The notes under the pieces are model-generated. The model saw only the letters and a list, made by a program, of their open reading frames with translations. It made no database searches and had not been told where the DNA came from. Shown here in pieces: positions 26,101-37,931 of a stretch of DNA of 64,000 nt (position 1 is the first letter of the stretch; the number at the start of each line of letters is the position of its first letter). The translations under genes and the position numbers were made by a program. Source of the DNA: Acanthaster planci (lineage: Eukaryota; Echinodermata; Asteroidea; Valvatida; Acanthasteridae); contig NW_019091554.1 of NCBI RefSeq assembly GCF_001949145.1, positions 140,816-204,815 of the forward strand, in the 5' to 3' direction.

Positions 26101-29100
26101 TTTGACCCTTGGGTAGGGCCAGATACATATAATGAAGTTATTTTATCTGTGACTTGTCCTTTTTAATTTATCATTGTGAAGTGTATAATTGTAGTTTAAT
26201 AAACTAATACAATTACAAGCGAATTTGTAGACTTAATTTTATTTGCCTTGGTTATTGACCACTATTAGAGATAGGTGACTCGTTCTGACTCAGGGGTTTC
26301 AATTTGTCTTAGCAAGGATTCAACCGAAAGCTTAACTTTGTCTTTCTTTACTTTTTTATCCAATACAGCTGGCTCTTTCATTGCAACTGCGCTGGGGCCC
26401 CTCCTGGGGTACGGCATCAGCGGGTTGAGCCTATCCAGACACTCCGATTTTTACAAGGGACCCGTGTACGCCACGCCAAAGGACCCTAACTGGCTGGGCG
26501 CCTGGTGGCTAACCTACGCTATCACCGGAGCGCTGGTTACAATTTCAGGTCTCCCCATTCTGCTGTTCCCAAAGAAGATCCGACGGCGGGCACAGAAAAT
26601 TAAAGACGGAGAGGAGACAGCGAGAGGATGTGATGAGGGAGCCAGAGAAACAGCCCCGGAGGCAGATGAAAGCGATGATGTTCCTGCTCTGTATCGTCTA
26701 CAGGTTCACCAGACTGGAGAGGGAATGTGGGCATATGTCAAAGGTCAGACTCAAAAAACTTGATCTGATTTTTCAAAGTCTCTTACTCCTTTGATGGCAG
26801 GTCATTCGTTTACTCCGAACAAAATGTCAAGGTGATTCTGAATATTCAGGAGGACAGTGTTAACAGTAGAAGTCTCTAATTCCATGTGACAAAATACAAG
26901 CAGTCCTATTTGCCTCTACCTTCGAGAGAGACAGGACACCCCTCGACTAATTACTCTCTCTCTCTCTCTCTCTCTGACGCTTTTTACAGGCTTCCTCAGT
27001 GCCATCCGTCGCCTAGTTACCAGTCTTCCATTTGTGTCCTTGGTTTTGGGTGTCTGCGCGATCCTTTTTGCCTTAGGTGGCACCATAAACTTTATGGCGA
27101 AATATCTGGAGACACAGTTCTCCTTGTCAGCTTCCACAGCACCCATGCTGTTCGGTAGGTGATTCAACCTTTCTTTCCTCTTTCTGCTCCTTACACACCG
27201 AGATCCTGACTACTCAGAGACTGTACCCATGGCAGACCCATGTGATAATGATACTAAACGTAGCCGATGATCTTCCTAATGCAGCAGAAGAGTTTTTAGC
27301 GTGCGATGAAGGCTCAAAACGCCAGTTTTGAGGGAATGTGAATGTGAGCAAACACTTCATGGAGATATGCCTACCCTCACTGTGCACTCTGGGATTAAAA
27401 CAAGGTTTGGGAAACTCCATGGGATCAAAGCAGGTGTGCTTGGAAGGATAACACCATACACATGGTTCGTGATATTCTTCCCAGGGGTCACAAAAAGGTA
27501 TGAGGAGAATTCCCGACCACAAACCAAACCTGACCTTTGCAACCATAAACTCGAATGTGTACAAAAGGCTCCTTTCCCACCTCTTCCCACCAGGTATAAT
27601 ACTGACCCCTGGGGCTATTTTCGGCAACCTGATTGGTGGATTCGTGGTCAAGAGGATGAAGTTGTCTAAGAAGGGATTGGCTCGAATGATCGTCATCGTC
27701 TTACCCTGGTTCTTCCTGCTTACTCCACTGTACCTCCTCCTTGGATGCGATAACGGAGACATTGCTGGCATCACTACCAGCTACATAAACATGTAAGCTT
27801 GTGGGACGTTTGTCAGTTAAAACTGATCCACGCCTTAACAAAACCATGAAACACTCACCAAAATGTTTGTTTGTCGATGGACAAAAATGACGTGAGCATC
27901 GATCAAATTTGCATGGCATATGTAACGTGTCACTGCAGTTACTCGGTGATCTCGGAATGATTTCGCCATAGATCCGACCACCCTCTGCTTACCAAACAGG
28001 GCTTTTTAGAGAAATGCCCCGTTCGGAATGGGGCTGAAATATTACCTGATCGAGGTATTACCTGATCGAGGCCGCATTGAAGTGAGTTTTTGTCCTTGAA
28101 AAAAACTTCAAGGCTACAAGTTTGGACAGTAAATGTAATAATTTCAAACTTTCTCTTTTCCAACAGGAGAGCAAACTAAAAAAAAGAGGAAAAATAAACT
28201 TTCGGACTTGAACCGAGAATTCTTGTAACACTAATCCGCTTTCTTACCCACTACGCAAGGCAAACCAGCTTGACTAGACTTGTCTTTTTTATTTCGTGCC
28301 CATAACTCTACATATGACGCTCAGGCTGTTGCATAAGCCAGCTAATACCGAAAGATATTTTGATCCCCTTCTGAACATGGGCATTTCTCTTTAAAGCTTC
28401 GGCTGCTAACAGCGGTGAGTTGTCGGTCCGGTGGATTTTCTCCACGAGACAGTTTGTTATTATTCCAACTGCGTAGGCCTGTGCCCAAAATGAAGCGTTT
28501 CCGAGGTCATTCAGAAACAGCCAAATAATACCCACGAGACATATCCCATTATTAGCATGACCATGCGCAGGCTAGCACGCGTGCTTTTTTCCCCAATGAC
28601 CTTGTGAAAACCGAACTGGTTCAATTCATAGATTAGTTCATTAAAATGTTCTAATTTATGTGCTCATGCGCACAAATGGCGAGTGGAGGCAACCAACTGG
28701 AGCGGCCTGTTAAGAATGTACAGGGGAACAACTTTCAACATCATTTTCTGTCAGCTTCAGACTGCACTGTTTTTTCACTTTTGTCTCCGGAAAACCCTCT
28801 AAAGTCATTATAGCTATTGCTTTCTGATGTAAGAGGAATTTTTAGAGAACAAAATAAACACTTGAGCATTTTCGTTCGTTCGAAGCGCACGAGGCCGAAA
28901 GGAATTAGTAGGGTTCCGTTCTGTGTGAGCTGTAAAACAAATTATGCGATACGTTAGGGCACCATCCGTCATTCTCGGTCAACAACGTAAGTGGCGAAAC
29001 AAAAATCTGATGAAGGTAGCCCGCCATTCAACCTGCGTTCAGCCCGCGATTCAACATAGTACGAGTGGTTCATAGTGCCCTGGATTACCAACTACTTGGA

Positions 29101-31363
29101 CATGGTCAGAAAGAAGTCGTGTTAATTTCCTTTGACCTCATGCGCTCGGGGAGAAAGCAAAGACTTTTTATTTCCTGCGGCGTAAAATCCTGTCAGACGA
29201 GAAAGTAATGATTTTATTTTCCGAAAACAAAAGTGACCATAAATGCAGAAGCTCAGAGAAAATGACGTTACAATTTGTGCCCCCGTGTAGTCTCAATGGG
29301 CCGCTCAAGCTTGTTGCTTCCACTTGCCATTTATGCGCAGGCGCGCATGAATTAGAATTTATTAGTGAACTGGTCTATTGTTCAGGACAGACGCAAAACT
29401 CCCAGAGCTGCTGGCCGAATGCAACGTTGACTGCGCATGTCAGACGCGGTATACACCAATCTGCGGCTCCGATGGCATGACGTATGTAACACCGTGTCAC
29501 GCAGGTTGCCTAGCAACGGCACGAGGGGAGCTTGGAGGAGAGGAAGGTGGTAATGTAACGGTGAGTAAAGGTTATTTAGGCTGGAACACTTAAGAAAACG
29601 AATGACAAAATGACATTGACCCTTCAAAACACCACAATAAATGTAATGTTAGAAATTCCGCAGACTCGCCCAGAAAGATTCAGACCAGGCAAAATTAGCA
29701 TTATTTTGTTTTGACTTGGTTACTGATTTGTTAAAAGGAGCCAGGTAATCACTATTTATACGGAAACAACGAATCGCATTCATGACATAATCCTGTCTAA
29801 TTTTTAAAGTGAAGTGCGCGACAAACAGGCTTTACGAGAGGAAACGGTTCAGTGTTGAGCTTGGAAAGAATTTTAAATGTAATAGACGGACATCATCATG
29901 TGTTGGATGTGGTGGTAACATTGGACTAGCGATGAGCAACTCTGTTTTCTCACAGATCTTCACAGACTGTGGGTGCACTGGTACAAACAGTTCGGATGAC
30001 CCATTAGGCTTGATCGGAAGCTACGAGCACGTGGCGGTACCGGATGAATGTCCTCATGAATGCAAAATGCTTATTCCTTACGTTGCTTCGGTGACGGTTG
30101 GGTCGCTCATCACCACACTATCGGGGAATCCAAGTTTTATGTTGCAGCTCAGGTACGGCTAAGATAGTTCCGCAGAAAAATTGATATTGTATCTGCTAGT
30201 TACAACTGGTCGTCATACTCTCCCATTTACCTAAAGGCAAGACATTTCTCTCTGATAAGCTTCCCAACATCATTAGTACAGAGATATACTCTATAAAATG
30301 AAGGACTTCTGATTCCCGTAAAATAACGGGTATTCCCCATGTTCCATCTGAAAATACGGCCTTTTTCCCGTGAATGGATGTTTACGGAAAAATTCCGTTC
30401 ATTTTTCTCCGTAAAATTCCGGAAATTTCTAAGAGTGTACCGTTTGAAAACCAACACGGCCAATATTCGCTTTATTTACTTTTGTTTCAGATTAGTAAAT
30501 GATGATGATCGATCCGTCGCTGTTGGGTTCACGTCTATGTGTCTACGGTTACTAGGTTGGTTTAATGATACATTTCCTTTCAAAAGAATCCGAAATAAAA
30601 ATGGATAACTGAGTGCGTAACCTTTGCCAGTTTGATCTTTTCCTTCTCTTTCTCATTGGTAGGATTTATTCCATCTCCTATCATCTTCGGCGCGGTCATC
30701 GATACCGCTTGTCTCCTTTTCCAGTCGTCGTGTGGGAAGACAGGAAACTGTCTGATCTACGACATCGTTCATTTCAGATACGCTTTTAATGGGCTGACCG
30801 TTGGTATCAACTTTCTGGCATTTGTCATGTTCTTAGTGTGTTACCTCTCGCTAAAATCGACCGACGAAGCCGAGGTAGGTCGGTAAGCGGACGCTCTTGT
30901 AAAAGTGTTGTATTACTGGGAATCATCCCCATTAATCGACCACCCTTTTTAAATAAAGTTCTACTCATTCACTACACAGCTTGTAGTGCGTCTCTCACTA
31001 CAGCTTGTCGTTCCAAAACTTGGTGGTTATCATTTATCCTCGGTTGTCAAACAGTAGTCTTCAAAGTACCATTGTTGTGGCCACGTGTTTCTCGGCAATT
31101 TCATCACAGATTACGTGACAATTATTTCGAATTTTACAACTTCAGATCACATTAATTTTAAAGAATCAACAATTCACTTATATTGTTTATTGGGCTCGGT
31201 GCACTTGTATGCGTCACATACGATTATTTTTACAAACGTGTAGCGATTCCAGGAAAAACCCGTCGAGAATGGAGAATACAACGCAGACACTTGGGATGAA
31301 GGCCTTCAGAGAGACGATGGAGCAATTTTGCAGACGGAGGACATTCAAGACACGGGCATCTGA
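23167..31363 (+). CDS. SLCO/OATP-family organic anion transporter, gene C (11 coding exons)
   Basis: Third member of the A-C group. Exons: 23167-23363, 23502-23775, 24148-24343, 26369-26743, 26990-27154, 27594-27792, 29386-29560, 29956-30152, 30491-30555, 30663-30874, 31253-31363. The total is 2166 nt, 721 aa, with phases identical to A and B. The N-terminus is shorter, and is followed by SPEERCCCSGLQCLVSP and TM1. Exon 2 is nearly identical in wording to gene A (GHTSHRPRLIGGGSLLIGLG). The OATP signature reads DPNWLGAWW at about residues 261-269. The Kazal-type loop (CNVDCACQTRYTPICGSDG...CHAGC) is at about 480-512. The tail ends QDTGI, a possible class I PDZ ligand. Two donors are weak (GTCAGA after exon 4, GTTGGT after exon 9), yet the phases and paralogue alignment support them. 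Intron 3 (2.0 kb) and intron 6 (1.6 kb) are enlarged. Expected role: plasma-membrane organic anion uptake. Confidence 0.91.
24344..26368 (+). other. Intron 3 of SLCO gene C (expanded)
   Basis: The homologous intron is 91 bp in gene A and 545 bp in gene B but about 2.0 kb here. The extra sequence is AT-rich. Around 25590-25700 it contains several imperfect copies of CTTGATGG and GGCTGGCATGG. The expansion could be an unrecognised insertion; I find no protein or terminal-repeat evidence for a particular element. Confidence 0.5.
26953..26975 (+). repeat. (CT)n microsatellite at the exon 5 acceptor of gene C
   Basis: About 11 CT units end 14 nt before the acceptor AG at 26988-26989, so the microsatellite forms part of the polypyrimidine tract for exon 5. 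Confidence 0.7.
27793..29385 (+). other. Intron 6 of SLCO gene C
   Basis: This 1.6-kb intron holds a 16-bp tandem duplication (TATTACCTGATCGAGG twice, about 28041-28072) and the tRNA-like fragment at 28198-28266. No gene is recognised in it. Confidence 0.5.
28198..28266 (-). repeat. tRNA-like fragment in intron 6 of gene C
   Basis: The minus strand reads GCGTAGTGGGTAAGAAAGCGG (box-A-like) and, about 25 nt later, GGTTCAAGTCC (a good box B). The spacing fits a tRNA but acceptor-stem complementarity is not clear. Likely a tRNA pseudogene or a SINE head. Confidence 0.4.
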
Positions 31364-34262
31364 AACGCTTTACATTGCAGCCATCTGTTATTGCGGGGCT
31401 ACTAATAGTAAACCTTTGACAATTATTCTTAGCTTGAACCACTGTGAATCAATTTGAACCGGAAAAGCTTCCAATACCAGCTAAATCCTACTATATAAGG
31501 GAATATTCATCACAGATACTGCTTAGTCTATCTATTAAAGTATATTCTCGCTGTCTTAAAGATCACACTCACGCTCATCCAATTGATTCCTTCAAAGTTA
31601 CTGCCACTACTTTACAAATATACATCAATAATTAATCAATAATTTGAAATTATTTATTGTCTGTATACAGTCTTAATCTACAGAAGGTAGACTGTAAAGA
31701 AGGAAAGTTCATTAAACATAAGCGTATTTGATTAACTTACGCTAATGTTGAATTGTCTGTAATGCATAGCTTTACAAACCCTAGCTTAGTATGAGACTCT
31801 CGATGTACATATCCCCAGTGGATCATGGTAGAGCTTACTTGTTTTGTTGTTCTTGAAGTGTTATCACCACGAATTAAAATAACACCTTATCATTTATCAA
31901 TGCGACTTAAAATTGTGCTAACTCAATAGTTTAATAATGTTAGCATTGTTAAATGCTCACTCTGGTGTTCGCTATGGGGGCCTCCGATTACAAAGCCTGA
32001 TGACTGTAGTCTTGTTTTACTGCCCACATTGCTTAAAACAGGGATATTTATTCGGGAAAGGATTTTGGAACTAAAAAGCAAGAGAATAAATAGACTCTTA
32101 CGTTGTGTTTTGAGTAGAATTATTGGAGTTTTTTGGTAACCTGCAGAACAAATAGTGGCTTGGAATTTAAGGCTGTCAATGTATTCATGAATGCTTCAAC
32201 TCTGTATCATCAATTACACAATCTTAACATGGAAACCCAATAGTACATGTTGCTGGGCTTAAAGACCAGTGTCATCAGACATTGAACTTTGGAATTATGG
32301 TTGGGGAATCACTCCGTCGATCCTTTGACCTGTAATTTGTTTTGCAATCTGTCGAGGCTTGAAGGAATTATCAGTGGGAATACTTCGTTTTTATATCAAG
32401 TTCCTAACGACCAATTGCCGCTGTGTGGATGCTGTTAGTGAATTATTTCGAATCTCTGATCAATTTTTTAGCTAAACATTCACAAAATAGCGCACGATAA
32501 GCCATACCCGAGGCAGACTTACAGAAACCAAACGACCCCTTATAGTCAAGTCAAAGCCTGCGTAGAAGACTGCATTATTAAATGTGGCAGTGCAGTTTTC
32601 CTGCATACAATCCCAGATCAAAGGTGCAGTTTGGTAATTTTTGTAATTGAACGCAGGTACTTTTGTCTGAATGATGAACGACAAAAGATGGAATGCCGGT
32701 ACACTAAAATGATAATAGCTAGGTTTGTTTCTCTCTGTAAAATAAAGAGGATTGCTCAATGGAGTGAATTTTTCATAACTGCAATCAATCTGTTCTGTCT
32801 TTTCTACTCTGATGTCTTATGGAAGTAATAATTTGTAGGTGCACAGTTACCTTATCAACTATGTTTAGCCCGTAAGCAAAGTAATACCCACAAAATTCTG
32901 CCCAACACACGAACCCGTAAACGCGGACTTTAATACCTGTCCTGATTTTGTTGTTTAACTTCACGGTATTTCATGTGTCGTATTTTCATTATTTCGACAT
33001 AATTACATGCACATTTTTTTTCATCGAGAAAAGATTTTTCCGATCTGAAACGGAGGGATTGGCTACCACTTTCTTATCAAACTCGTAAAGCTTCATCAGA
33101 TGCTTTGTATGTTCCTCAAGGTGAGCGGTTTGATTCTTTTTCTCTGACTTGATCCAGTTTTGAAATGACAATAAATGAGATTGGCTTGCTTTGCAATGAT
33201 GCTCTTGATTGTAGTAATTGCTGGTTCATATTTCTCAAACTGAAACTTTATCAGCTTAATTAAAGTCATTAAAGCTGAGTTTTGATGTTTAAACAGGAAC
33301 GTCATGGAAGGCTTCGCAGGTTTTGGACATCGATTTGATTTTCTCTCTCACCATTTTGTCAGGAGAAAGACAACGTCACGTACGTAGGCCTACATTTATT
33401 TAGGCGGATTAGCTAACAACTTACATCCCTGAAATTTTGGTTCTCTAAACCACGCCACCACTCGTTGACATTTTACAGCCACAAACACAATACTTTACTG
33501 TTTTGTAAGACTGCCCTCTGTGTAAATGCGCAAATCGTGGCGTATGCAGGGGGGGCGGAGTAACTGCTCCACTGGGAATTCTTGCCCTCCCCCTTGCTTC
33601 TTTGGAAAATCTGGATTTGGGGAAGCTGTCGCCTCTCCATCTGTAGTGTGTTATACATTACTTTACTTAAGTGCGGACATGAACCTTTCTTAACTAGGTT
33701 CTCGAGCGAGTAGTCCGTTATACAAACCCACTGGCGGAGCTGAATGCAAAGGGGAAAACTCTCAGCGTGTGGAGAATCTTGCCCCCTTCCCCCAGAAGAG
33801 CCTGGCAACGCCACTGTGCTTAAACATGCTTCACTTACCTGTACGATCAATGGACGTCTGTTATTCCAACGGGACATTTGCTCCAAATTCACGATGATCG
33901 ACTTCAGCAGAGTTGTCACACGAATTGCCTCTTAATTAAAAGAAATTCGGAATATAAATTGTCTACGGGTCTTGCAATCGTGGCCAGAGGCATCGTAATT
34001 GGAAGTTTATATTTTCTTTTACTTACTCATGTTGAGCAAGTGAAGAGAAATTTACTGATCAGAAGTTGGTTTTGGTGTCCAAGTAAAAAGAAAACAGGTC
34101 AGTATTTTCATTATCAACAAAAGAAACAACAATGACATCCGGGTGGTACTTTTGTGTACAGGTAAAAAGAAATCTGAAGGGTTCATATAGCCCTGCAGTT
34201 ATTACAGATAAAAACCAGCAAAACAAAAAACAAGAACTGCTGCTCTCTCTCTCTCTCTCTCT

Positions 34263-34305
<43 letters not shown>

Positions 34306-37300
34306 TGACAGCAACATAAACGTGTTTTGTTGTAACGACCCAGGTGTAAATTTAACTTGCATAGAGTTGCAGGTGGTGGTTCATAGGAGATTCAAACATA
34401 CACTGAAATAACGCATACTCATCTGCCCAGCCCCTTTAAGAGTTTACCTAGCCTTGACCTAAACTTAGATGTTTATTTTTCGTACAATTCACGTCCATTC
34501 AAGTACATGCTATTCAAACTTGCCAGTGTTTGGTATGGGGCAGGCAATCATGCATGTTAAAAAAATATATTTCTCTTCACAAAAGTAAAAGATAATGCAA
34601 AATATTTCTTTGTACTAAAAGCCATCACAGGTTTCTAATCCAGTTTGTATTATGAAAAAACCTGGAATAGAGTTTCACGGATGAACTACTCTCAATTACC
34701 CAGGCAGTCTTTTTGCAGAGTGTACGATGCGTGGGAACCAGAAAGCTGTTCAAACTTTTCTATTGCGCAATGGTGTTCAACCTAACAGTCTCCCAAACTG
34801 AAATGCATGCGTCGTGACAAAACGTCCACAGGTTGATTAATTGTATCTACTTGTTTAGATTTGTTTTTCCTGTTTATGCCACTTGTTTTGTCGAGCACAC
34901 CCTGATGCTCCTGCTACTGTGTCCAACCTGGGAAAGTGGGTTGGCAACCTAAATACATTTTTTTAAAATGTTCTCAAAGGCGCAGGGAAAAATGGCAAAA
35001 AGTGATACGACGATTGTGCTTGACATGAGCGATCTGAATGAAGCAAAATATGCTGAAAGCAACAAAGCATAGAGATTTTCCTGCTGGTAACTCCTGCAGT
35101 GGCTCAGTCGCTGTTGCCTTGTTGCCGGCGCTTTCAGCAACTCAGGCTACTGGAGCCAATAACTGCACGTTAAATCACAATCTTTATTAATCAGAATCAC
35201 ATTACGGAGGTAGCAAGAAGGTTCAGGTTTATGGGCAGGGGGAAACATGTGAAAGAAAGAGTATGGACTGGAAACCAAATGAATTTAAAAGTCTGGGCCA
35301 AGCCGAGACTGGAGCCTGGGCGTTGTTGGTGCACAGCGAGGAAAGAACCGCTTCGCTAACCCGCTCCCCAATAGTGGGTCAGTTCCCTAAAAACTGTTAT
35401 TGGTTGTTTTTTTTTAACTGTTGTGAAGCTCCCTATCCTGCTGACACTTGCCACAAAGAAAACGAGTGGGAGGTGGCAATTATTGTAAGTGGGGCTGTGT
35501 CGGTAGGACACCAAAAGAAAAGTAGGCCAGCACCAACCTGTGCAAAAAACATTTCAATGCCTTCGAGTTGGCCCAGATTCGGCTCTGGGTGTTTTCTTGA
35601 GGAACACATTGTTAACATAGCTAAAGCACAGGGTCACATAAGGTTCCATGCTATATATGTCAAGGACGACTATTGAAGAACCCTCCGAGTATCACTGCTT
35701 TGGCATAGGTTAGAATCTCATCTTTGCCTTTGCTTACTGCCAACTTACTGCATAACACAGGGCTAGGGCTTTAGTATTTTAGATTCTGTAATCAATCAAA
35801 CAAGTCAAGTTATAAAAGAAAGTCTGCTTTGGTTTAAGATATATTCAAATGGCGTTCATAAAGCCTGGTTTGTTCCTTCCACAGGTGTAAATCCCATGGG
35901 ATAGGGGTATATATCCCCCACTTTTGACCAGGAAACGGGCTATTGAATCATCTCCCACGACATTTTTGTGCTGCAAAAAAAAAAATAAGCGGGTTTTGAA
36001 GAATTTTTTTACTTTCCAACGACCAAAACGTATTCGATAGGAGCCTACTCCAAAAGGAAAACAATTATTAAAAACATGAATATGCCGTTCTGATTAATGT
36101 AGCCAAGGCCTAATGTACACCGGTTTCATGAACATAGCCTCTATATAGTGTTATGTGTCATTCACACTCCTCAAATATCTAGGATCGGTAAGTCCCCCTC
36201 CTACAAGTTTCCATCCCCAATCCCCCCGATTTCCAGCACACATTTACGCCACGGCAGGGTTCCTTTATCATAGTTTGCTTTAATTAACGCAGGCAACTTG
36301 TGTTCCGGTTCAGTCAATGGGTAGGTTGATGCTGTAAGTGTACTTCTGCCCCTTCACTCAACAGTACGCTGTTCCAGTATCTTTTTCAAAGGGCCCGTGC
36401 TATGTCATCTTAATGCATTTCTTGTAAGTGCACGTTTGTTCAACTGAACTCAATTTTCAGGGTATTGCCCTTATCTTTTACAGTAGTGTAAATGTGCACA
36501 TACACAAGAAAAATTGAGATGCCATCCAGGGCAGATTCCTCAGTATTCAAGGTATTCAAGCATTGAACATTCGCCAAATTTTGGATAATTTTGTTTACTT
36601 TAATGAATTGTTGTTTCAGTCAGCTATTTTTGGAGCTCGAATTCGAACAGAAAATCTCCAAAATTAGCAGTGTCTTCCTGCAACGACATCATTGTGACTG
36701 CAGCCCCAGCTTCCAGAAAAGGTGTGGAAAATCCGAAGTATTGAGAGTAACTATATAGAACAGGATGTCAGAAGTTTTCTTTCAAGAGGAGTATACAGTT
36801 GCATAAAATTTGTTCCCAATGAAATTAATGCCAAGGACCCTTTTAATGATTAACGAATTCTTTTCATTCTGTGATTGAAATAGTTTTTCTCCCTACCAAA
36901 TTTGAAATTAGGCCAGACAGGAAAGCGAAATCGTCATTTTACTTGAAGGTACAACCCACAATCCCAGCGCAATTATTCTGATTTCAAAGCATGCAATCAG
37001 AAAGATCAGATCAACAGGGTGATTCTGGCTGGTGTTGGAAGGGGAACACTCGAATGGAAGGCGAAGAAAGACTGGCTGCCATTACTTGCATGCGACAGTA
37101 GTGGTTTCAGGAAGTCATCCCACAAAACATGCCCGAAGGCCCATTCACGAGCACTTTACTCGTTATCTTTCGCAGCATATCGTCGACGACGGGATTGTAA
37201 GATAAGATAGTTTAACCCTAACACTACTGTTTAATGTGTTGACACTGCAGTATTTCGTAAAGTTCAAAGTCTTCTAATAGGAAATATCGTAATTATAAAT

Positions 37301-37580
37301 GATAGACAGCTGGTGGGAGAGTCAGCTTCAAAATCACACAAACTGGCAGGATCTGAGATTGCAATTGGCACTTTATCACACCTAGCGTTATCACAGGGGA
37401 CAATGAAAAGCTGTGACCTTATTGGCAGCTTGTCACGCCTTTGACAGTGACCAGTTGTTCAAATTAAGTTAATCAATGCGCCAACTGTCCTGCGCATCCC
37501 CTGACTTAGAATTCAAACATTGGTCACCAATCAGAGGCCAAATGGCGTGGCCTCCGTAGACGTGGATGAAATAGCATGAT
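31364..37580. other. Intergenic region between SLCO genes C and D
   Basis: A 6.2-kb region with no recognisable gene. It includes AT-rich sequence to about 33.4 kb, a self-complementary microsatellite at 34243-34301, and from about 36341 the left end of the segmental duplication unit. Open frames at 33473-33919 and 35263-35676 lack any family resemblance or paralogue and are not annotated. Confidence 0.4.
34243..34301. repeat. (CT)n(GA)n self-complementary microsatellite
   Basis: About 11 CT units (34243-34264) pass directly into about 18 GA units (34265-34301). The two halves are reverse complements and could fold into a long hairpin. Confidence 0.85.
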
Positions 37581-37581
37581 G

Positions 37582-37589
37582 TTATATAG
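37582..37589 (+). promoter_or_regulatory. Candidate TATA box of gene D
   Basis: TTATATAG lies about 30 bp upstream of a pyrimidine-rich sequence (CATTTCCTCTTCAACACAG) that could hold the initiator. This segment is conserved in unit 2, where the TATA word has become TTTATCTA (53188-53195). Confidence 0.4.
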
Positions 37590-37611
37590 CAGATTTGACA
37601 AACCACTGGAC

Positions 37612-37931
37612 ATTTCCTCTTCAACACAGCTGAACATGCAAATCGTCTGATGCACGCATTCTATCACCGGATACTTTGCCGATCTCTATCAAGGTAACTT
37701 TTCCTACTTTTTTTCGCGCAAGATTGGAAAAATTATGAAGCCGTAAGGTTGGCGGGAAATCACTTCCATTTAAAACATTTGATCAGGACATATGTCCTTA
37801 TGCTTTGGCTAAAATAAAATTGAAATATAAGTTAACTGTACTGTGCTGACAAACTCATTTCAAATTTGGACTTCGCAGACCCTGACCAAGCTACGAGTCT
37901 GCTTTTTCTGGTTGCGTCTTCGTCTTAAATA
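37612..37931 (+). other. 5' UTR of gene D with a noncoding exon and intron
   Basis: A noncoding exon is inferred to end at 37693 (AAG followed by GTAACT). The next exon starts at 37879 (after CTTCGCAG), 53 nt before the ATG. Both splice words and the flanking exon sequence are conserved in gene E while the intron between has diverged. The upstream limit of the first exon is a guess. Confidence 0.5.

Noticed and set aside
27214-27774. 186-codon minus-strand open frame in gene C
   Set aside because: It is the antisense shadow of exon 6 of gene C and adjacent intron.
33473-33919. 148-codon minus-strand open frame
   Set aside because: No recognisable domain, no paralogue and no splice-supported neighbours; probably chance.
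35263-35676. 137-codon plus-strand open frame
   Set aside because: Low-information composition, no family resemblance, just outside the duplicated unit so no second copy to support it.
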